From the NCBI RefSeq assembly GCF_022354465.1, contig NZ_CP092361.1:1488001-1552000 (forward strand): 64,000 nucleotides of DNA, written 5' to 3'. Both the position numbers and the translations under genes were made by a program. Origin of the DNA: Wielerella bovis (lineage in GTDB: Bacteria > Pseudomonadota > Gammaproteobacteria > Burkholderiales > Neisseriaceae). Shown here piece by piece: positions 59,467 through 64,000 of this stretch. The notes under the pieces are model-generated. The model was not told the origin of the DNA. It did not search any database and was given only the letters and a program-made list of their open reading frames with translations. Positions within the stretch are counted from its first letter, which is position 1. Each line of letters begins with the position of its first letter.

Positions 59467-60669
59467 TTAGTGGATTAAGTCATTTTCGTGCATATAATTC
59501 AGACTCTCTTGTGCAGCTTTATTTCCTTGTGCAGCAGCTTTTTCAAACCATTTTTTGGCTTGAATATAATCTTGTTTCACACCCAAACCTCCATAATACA
59601 TATAGCCCAAATTGTATTGTGAGACTTCATCCCCTTGCACAGCAGCTTTTTCATACCATGCTTTGGCTTGGGTATAATCTTGTTTGATACCCAAACCTTC
59701 ATCATACATATAACCCAAATTATTTTGTGCACTTGCATCTCCTTGCGCAGCGGCTTTTTCATACCATGATTTAGCTTGGGCATAATCTTGTTTTACGCCC
59801 CAACCTTGCTGATATATATAGCCCAAATTGTTTTGTGCACCTGCATCTCCTTGCGCAGCGGCTTTTTCAAACAATGATTTAGCTTGGGCATAATCTTGTT
59901 TTACGCCCCAACCTTGCTGATATATATAGCCCAAATTGTTTTGTGCACCTGCATGTCCTTGCGCAGCAGCTTTTTCATACCATGCTTTGGCTTGGGCATA
60001 ATCTTGTTTCACCCCCCAACCTTGCGCATACATATAGCCCAAACTATTTTGTGCGCCTGCATCTCCTTGCGCAGCAGCTTTCTCATACCATGATTTAGCT
60101 TGGGCATAATCTTGTTTGATACCCAAACCTTGCTGATACATATAGCCCAAATTATTTTGTGCGGCTGCATATCCTTGCGCAGCAGCTTTTTCATACCATG
60201 CTTTGGCTTGGGCATAATCTTGTTTGACGCCCAAACCTTCATCATACATATAGCCCAAATTGTTTTGTGCGCCTGCCAATCCTTGTGCAGCAGCTTTTTC
60301 ATACCATGATTTAGCTTGGGCATAATCTTGTTTTACGCCCCAACCTTGCTTATACATATAGCCCAAATTATTTTGTGCTTCTACCAATCCTTGTGCAGCC
60401 GCTTTTTCCAACCAAAATTTGGCTTGCGCATAGTCTTGTTTCACACCCTCCAAACCATTCAAATAACGCACACCAACATTATTTTGTGCAAAAGCATCAC
60501 CTTGTTGCGCCAATTTTAAATCGATCGCGAAATTATTTTGCGATTGTCCTGAAATATTGGTTGATGAAGTGGTTTGCGTATCTGGCTCAGCAGCAACAGG
60601 CAACACCAGCATCGTAGCCAATAATACTACGGATAATTGGGGAAATTTGCGAGAAATAGGAAATAGCAT
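59467..60669 (-). CDS. Secreted Sel1-repeat protein
   Basis: About 400 residues. A signal peptide (LSVVLLATMLVLPVAA) precedes nine complete 36-residue Sel1-like repeats and a partial tenth, each with the core AQNNLGYMYxxGxGVKQDYAQAK and WYEKAAAQG. The start ATG at 60669 has GGAG at the right distance; a GTG three codons earlier is less likely. Sel1 repeats form alpha solenoids for protein contacts and occur in secreted virulence or interaction proteins. The 108-bp DNA repeats are highly similar, so unit number may vary between strains. Confidence 0.88.
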   Translation of the reverse strand: MLFPISRKFPQLSVVLLATMLVLPVAAEPDTQTTSSTNISGQSQNNFAIDLKLAQQGDAFAQNNVGVRYLNGLEGVKQDYAQAKFWLEKAAAQGLVEAQNNLGYMYKQGWGVKQDYAQAKSWYEKAAAQGLAGAQNNLGYMYDEGLGVKQDYAQAKAWYEKAAAQGYAAAQNNLGYMYQQGLGIKQDYAQAKSWYEKAAAQGDAGAQNSLGYMYAQGWGVKQDYAQAKAWYEKAAAQGHAGAQNNLGYIYQQGWGVKQDYAQAKSLFEKAAAQGDAGAQNNLGYIYQQGWGVKQDYAQAKSWYEKAAAQGDASAQNNLGYMYDEGLGIKQDYTQAKAWYEKAAVQGDEVSQYNLGYMYYGGLGVKQDYIQAKKWFEKAAAQGNKAAQESLNYMHENDLIH

Positions 60670-60679
60670 ATAAAGCACT

Positions 60680-60863
60680 CCATATCATTGGGACAAGAAA
60701 AAAGTGTAAGCTTTTATTACGCATTAAACAAGTTGTAGGTCGAGCATTTATGCCCGACATGATAGCGATACATTGTGTCGGGCATAAATGCTCGACCTAC
60801 AGAAGTTCCATATCATTGGAACAAAAAGAAAAAGTGTAAGTTTTTATTCCGCATTACACAAGT
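60680..60863. repeat. Hairpin flanked by direct repeats
   Basis: Two 54-56-bp direct repeats (60680-60733 and 60808-60863, opening CCATATCATTGG) flank a perfect 25-bp inverted repeat (60735-60759 and 60776-60800; GTAGGTCGAGCATTTATGCC and complement) with a 16-base loop. It fills the region just upstream of the Sel1-repeat gene. Confidence 0.85.
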
Positions 60864-60901
60864 ATTCTGTGCTTGTTAAATATTTTGTGTGTTTATTTTG
60901 A

Positions 60902-60938
60902 TAAAGGCAGCCTGAAAAACTTTTCAGGCTGCCTTTAT
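60902..60938 (-). terminator. DUS inverted-pair terminator of greA
   Basis: ATAAAGGCAGCCTGAAAA and TTTTCAGGCTGCCTTTAT form a nearly perfect 18-bp stem, 11 bases past the greA stop. Confidence 0.75.
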
Positions 60939-60948
60939 CATCATGAAA

Positions 60949-61425
60949 TTAAATATATTGCACCGTCAAAATTTCATATTCACGCATACCGCTTGGTGCT
61001 TGCACTTCCGCCACATCGCCCTCTTCCTTACCAATCAGAGCGCGCGCAATCGGTGAGCTGACTGCAATGCGTTTTTCTTTAATATCCGCCTCGTCATCGC
61101 CTACCACTTGATAAGTCGTTTCCTCGTCCGTTTCCAAATCCAACACTGTTACCGTTGCACCAAACACAATGCGACCTTCGGCATGAATTTCTTTTGGGTC
61201 AATAATTTGCGCGTGTGATAATTTGCTTTCCAGTTCCGCAATACGTCCTTCAATAAAGCCCTGTTTTTCTTTTGCCGCTTCGTATTCCGCGTTTTCCGAC
61301 AAATCACCATGCGAACGTGCTTCTGCAATCGCCGCAATAATTTCAGGACGCGCCACACTTTTTAATTGTTGCAATTCCGCTTTCAATGCTTCCGCGCCAC
61401 GAATCGTTAAAGGGATTTTACTCAT
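60949..61425 (-). CDS. greA: Transcription elongation factor GreA
   Basis: Rescues backtracked RNA polymerase by stimulating transcript cleavage. 158 residues: N-terminal coiled coil with [20 protein letters not shown] and, at the tip, [23 protein letters not shown] (acidic pair Asp/Glu for catalysis), then the FKBP-like C-terminal domain. Start chosen at MSKIP (61425), which has GGAGA upstream; the extension to 61467 is a DUS (FQAALL). Confidence 0.96.
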   Translation of the reverse strand: MSKIPLTIRGAEALKAELQQLKSVARPEIIAAIAEARSHGDLSENAEYEAAKEKQGFIEGRIAELESKLSHAQIIDPKEIHAEGRIVFGATVTVLDLETDEETTYQVVGDDEADIKEKRIAVSSPIARALIGKEEGDVAEVQAPSGMREYEILTVQYI

Positions 61426-61511
61426 AAATATACTCTCCAATAAGGCAGCCTGAAAATTGAAAATCATATTCAGGCTGCCTATAAAACCTTATTTTTATCT
61501 GGTTTCAAAAT

Positions 61512-61551
61512 CAATAATAAAAAGGCAAGCCGCAAAATTTATGCGGCTTGC
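61512..61551 (-). terminator. Intrinsic terminator of the 159-residue lipoprotein gene
   Basis: Read on the minus strand, GCAAGCCGCA - TAAATTT - TGCGGCTTGC is followed by CTTTTTATTATTG, a textbook terminator. It contains no DUS. Confidence 0.85.
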
Positions 61552-61603
61552 TGCTAAATCAAAAGTTGTGCCTATTGTATCAAATCACACAAAAAAGGCA
61601 AGT

Positions 61604-62083
61604 TTAACGCAATGGTGTCATGCCCATAAATTCCAACAAGAAATTGGTAAACGCAGGATTTTTAGGTTTGCTATCCATATTGGGCCAACGTTGTTGCCAG
61701 CCACGCAGCGCATTTTCCACATAAGCACGCGATTGGGTATTGGTAATTTCGCCACGTTGGCTGTCTACCGCTGCTTGCAAATACACATCATACACGCTGT
61801 CATCCACAATATTGCGTCCCACCAAATTGATGCGGAAACGGTTCAAATGTTGTGCGGCTTGTACTTTGGTCATTTTGCCTGCGCGAACTTGCAAACCCAA
61901 ACGATTGGCTTCTGCACGAATTTTTGCCACATCAGACCAATGACTGGCTGCCAATGTGTAGCTTTTTGTGGACACTTGGCTATCCGATGACATGGGTTTT
62001 AATTCATGCGGCAATTCCATCATATTGCAGGCAGACAGCAGCAAAGTCGCCATAATGCCCATTGAAAGGTATCGTTTTGTCAT
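61604..62083 (-). CDS. Small lipoprotein of unknown function
   Basis: 159 residues with a lipoprotein signal (MTKRYLSMGIMATLLLSAC, Cys 19). The mature part is basic and helical (SDVAKIRAEANRLGLQVRAGKMTKVQAAQHL), with a repeated Gln/Arg-rich pattern and a TNFLLEFMGMTPLR C-terminus. No family recognised. It has its own terminator, and greA follows downstream on the same strand. Confidence 0.7.
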   Translation of the reverse strand: MTKRYLSMGIMATLLLSACNMMELPHELKPMSSDSQVSTKSYTLAASHWSDVAKIRAEANRLGLQVRAGKMTKVQAAQHLNRFRINLVGRNIVDDSVYDVYLQAAVDSQRGEITNTQSRAYVENALRGWQQRWPNMDSKPKNPAFTNFLLEFMGMTPLR

Positions 62084-62227
62084 GATGCAGTCTCCTTATA
62101 CAGACGCGAAAGAATGAAGAATAGGCGATATTAACCGATTTTTGTGATTAATCAAAATATCTCTGTTTGAATCTGTGTCATTCAATCCACTTCAAACAGT
62201 TAATCATCTAAAAAGATTCATAATATA

Positions 62228-62260
62228 AAAAGGCAGCCTGAAAATAATTTTCAGGCTGCA
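62228..62260 (-). terminator. DUS inverted-pair terminator of cysK
   Basis: AAAAGGCAGCCTGAAAAT and ATTTTCAGGCTGC form a stem 40 bases past the cysK stop. Confidence 0.65.
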
Positions 62261-62300
62261 AACTCTTGATATTATGTGTGTGTTTCTTTATGCCTGTATT

Positions 62301-63233
62301 TTATACTAAATCAGCATACAATGCAGTAGACAAATAACGTTCGCCAAAATCAGGCAACACTGCCACAATCAATTTACCTTCGTTTTCAGGTTTTTTCGCC
62401 AATTCCAACGCGCTCCAAGCCGCTGCACCCGACGAAATTCCCGCCAATATGCCTTCTTTTTCAGCCAATGCGCGTGCCGTTGCCAACGCATTTTCATTGG
62501 ATACTTGCACCACGCCATCATAAATAGACGTATTCAAATTTTTTGGTACAAAACCCGCGCCAATACCTTGAATCACGTGCGGACCTTTTTGACCACCGCT
62601 CAATACAGGCGAAGCCTCTGGCTCAACAGCAAATACTTGCACGCTGGCTTTTTTCGCTTTCAATACTTCGCCCACACCACTCAATGTACCACCCGTACCA
62701 ACACCTGCAACAAAAATATCTACCGCACCATCGGTATCGCGCCAAACTTCTTCAGCAGTTGTTTTACGATGCACTTCTGGGTTAGCAGGATTTTCAAATT
62801 GTTGTGGCATGAAATACACACTTGGATTAGCTTTAACAAATTCTTCTGCTTTGGCAATCGCACCACTCATGCCTTCCGCAGCAGGAGTCAGCACCAATTC
62901 TGCACCAAACGCACGCAGTAACATACGGCGTTCTTTACTCATGCTTTCGGGCATGGTAATCACCAATTTGTAACCTTTTGCCGCACATACCATTGCCAAG
63001 CCAATGCCCGTATTACCCGAAGTTGGCTCCACAATAATTGTGTTTGGCGTGATTTTGCCTTCGCGTTCTGCTGCTTCAATCATGGCAGCAGCAATGCGGT
63101 CTTTCACGCTGTTACCAGGGTTAAAAAATTCCAGTTTCACCGCAACACGAGCGGGTAAACCTTTGGTCAAATGATTCAGTTGCAACAAAGGCGTGTTGCC
63201 GATTAAATCAGTAATATTATTAGCGATATTCAT
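62301..63233 (-). CDS. cysK: Cysteine synthase A (O-acetylserine sulfhydrylase)
   Basis: PLP enzyme making cysteine from O-acetylserine and sulfide. 310 residues: [12 protein letters not shown], the PLP-Lys in [16 protein letters not shown] (about 44), [17 protein letters not shown] (substrate loop, about 71), [14 protein letters not shown] (phosphate cup) and [14 protein letters not shown]. Start [10 protein letters not shown] at 63233, with AAGGGA upstream; an ATG six codons earlier lies over that site. Confidence 0.96.
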   Translation of the reverse strand: MNIANNITDLIGNTPLLQLNHLTKGLPARVAVKLEFFNPGNSVKDRIAAAMIEAAEREGKITPNTIIVEPTSGNTGIGLAMVCAAKGYKLVITMPESMSKERRMLLRAFGAELVLTPAAEGMSGAIAKAEEFVKANPSVYFMPQQFENPANPEVHRKTTAEEVWRDTDGAVDIFVAGVGTGGTLSGVGEVLKAKKASVQVFAVEPEASPVLSGGQKGPHVIQGIGAGFVPKNLNTSIYDGVVQVSNENALATARALAEKEGILAGISSGAAAWSALELAKKPENEGKLIVAVLPDFGERYLSTALYADLV

Positions 63234-63424
63234 AGTGTATCCCTTTTGCATATTTGCATAAAAATCATTGATGATAGTAATCCTACCTTATCTTCGTGTA
63301 GAAAATAAAATAATTTGTGCTGCTTTGTTTTATAACCTACCGCTATAATACGCTTTTTTTGATTATACGATTATTTTTCAGGCTGCATTTTGTTGCTAGG
63401 CAGCCTGAAAACCGATTTTGGATT

Positions 63425-63784
63425 ATGTCTCAAACACGTCTCATTTTGCTTCACATACCGCGTATCGCATGGCTATTGCTGATTATTCTAACCCTTGTAT
63501 GGGATTGGATTTATGCACCACTTGGTACAGGTTATATTTTATTGCTCATCAAACTCGTGCCACTTTTGTTGCCGATACGCGGCATTTTATCGGGCAAAAT
63601 ATACACATACCAATATTGTTCCATGCTGATTATGGCGTATTTCATTGAGGGCGTAATGCGTTTATGGGACATTCAGGCTGCTTCACGTTGGTTCGCTGCA
63701 ATGGAAATTGTACTCACACTTATCTTTTTTTCAGGCTGCCTGTGTTATTTAAAACAATTCAAAATCAAGAAAGACAAAATATGA
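63425..63784 (+). CDS. DUF2069 membrane protein
   Basis: 119 residues with four hydrophobic segments. The pattern APLGTGYILLLIKLVPLLLPIRGILSGKIYTYQYCSMLIMAYFIEGVMRLW is that of DUF2069 (LPIRGILxGxxYTYQWxSML..YFxEGVxR). The start MSQTRLILL at 63425 follows a DUS pair; the in-frame sequence before it is not coding. An AT-rich TATAAT box lies at about 63344. The stop overlaps the next ATG (ATGA). Two DUS fall in the last third (IQAASRW, FFSGCL). Confidence 0.85.
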   Translation: MSQTRLILLHIPRIAWLLLIILTLVWDWIYAPLGTGYILLLIKLVPLLLPIRGILSGKIYTYQYCSMLIMAYFIEGVMRLWDIQAASRWFAAMEIVLTLIFFSGCLCYLKQFKIKKDKI

Positions 63785-64000
63785 ATAAGCCTTTGTTTAC
63801 TAGCGAAACTGCCCCTTTGTGGCTTGGTATTTTGTTGGTCGCTGTTGTGCCATTTTTATCTATTATGCGATTGGGTCCTTTGCCCAGCTTTTTCTTGGAA
63901 AGTGGTTCGCTGTTTTTTGCCTTGATATTGGTGTTGCTAACCGTGTTTTCAGGCAGCCTGAAAAGTAAAATCACAGATTCTTTTTGGTATTTTATTGTAC
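63781..64000 (+). CDS. Start of a multi-pass membrane protein, possibly O-antigen ligase/PglL-like
   Basis: Runs off the window after 73 codons. It begins MNKPLFTSETAPLWLGILLV, with two membrane helices and a PLPSFFLESGSLFFALILVL segment, and a DUS giving VFSGSLKSKI. The helix spacing and the LxPxPSFxxE-like segment remind me of the N-terminus of Wzy/WaaL-type ligases such as Neisseria PglL, which transfers glycans to pilin; this is weak. It overlaps the DUF2069 stop by four bases, implying one transcript. Confidence 0.45.
   Translation, partial: MNKPLFTSETAPLWLGILLVAVVPFLSIMRLGPLPSFFLESGSLFFALILVLLTVFSGSLKSKITDSFWYFIV

Noticed and set aside
59500..60400. Regular 108-bp repeats resembling a CRISPR array
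   Set aside because: The repeats are tandem without spacers and encode Sel1 units.

Overview
This 64 kb window comes from a naturally transformable member of the Neisseriaceae, most likely of the Kingella / Simonsiella / Alysiella / Conchiformibius group. The main evidence is a 12-mer, AGGCAGCCTGAA or its complement TTCAGGCTGCCT, scattered through the whole window. From memory this is the DNA uptake sequence (DUS) dialect described for Kingella, and the variant AGGCTGCCTGAA is the Simonsiella dialect. It occurs singly between genes, as inverted pairs at transcript ends, and inside many coding regions. Gene content (pyrG, mreBCD-mrdA-rodA, rpsF-priB-rpsR-rplI, gatC/gatA, a DMP19-like gene, a gluP-like transporter, Correia-like miniature elements) also fits a low-GC betaproteobacterium of this family.

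Layout. 0.2-8.4 kb holds housekeeping genes: a HerA/DUF853 ATPase, an EF-hand lipoprotein, pmbA divergent from darP, an amino-acid-binding lipoprotein, pyrG and a malic enzyme. 8.5-9.2 kb is a small AT-rich accessory patch. 9.4-12.7 kb carries hisH, hisA, a small membrane protein and aroC, followed by about 750 bp with no gene. 13.4-15.5 kb holds yhbY and the S6-PriB-S18-L9 ribosomal operon with a clear promoter and terminator. 15.6-16.8 kb is a nest of an IS630-type insertion sequence and miniature elements. pqiC and pqiB follow. Between gatA (20-21.4 kb) and gatC (27.9-28.2 kb) lies a 6.5 kb block of nine small, poorly characterised genes, all on the minus strand and nearly all separated by single DUS copies. 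28.4-34.2 kb is the cell-shape cluster mreB-mreC-mreD-mrdA-rodA. 34.3-40.6 kb holds marC, ratA-rnfH, pth, pyrF, an LpxL-type acyltransferase, a glycosyltransferase switched off by an AGCC tetranucleotide tract, a DMP19-like gene and truA. 40.6-44 kb is a decaying accessory region with a broken KAP-type NTPase gene, a second identical IS630 copy and large hairpins. 44-64 kb is again mainly core: radA, gluP-like, hflX, nhaA, an alpha/beta hydrolase, sdaA, smc, gntP-gntK, a Sel1-repeat protein, greA, a lipoprotein, cysK, a DUF2069 protein and the start of a probable O-antigen-ligase-like gene.

The most notable features are: (1) the gatC-gatA pair split by a DUS-punctuated accessory gene array; (2) a phase-variable glycosyltransferase, currently out of frame; (3) a KAP NTPase gene inactivated twice, by a stop codon inside its Walker A motif and by IS630; (4) a family of about 107 bp miniature elements with two kinds of ends, including a hybrid, plus a second repeat family with TTTGCAAAACC ends; and (5) DUS copies that have become protein sequence (SGSLK, FQAA, RQPE), including the lipobox of a lipoprotein and several stop codons. 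All calls are from reading the sequence and from knowledge of the families; no database search was run.
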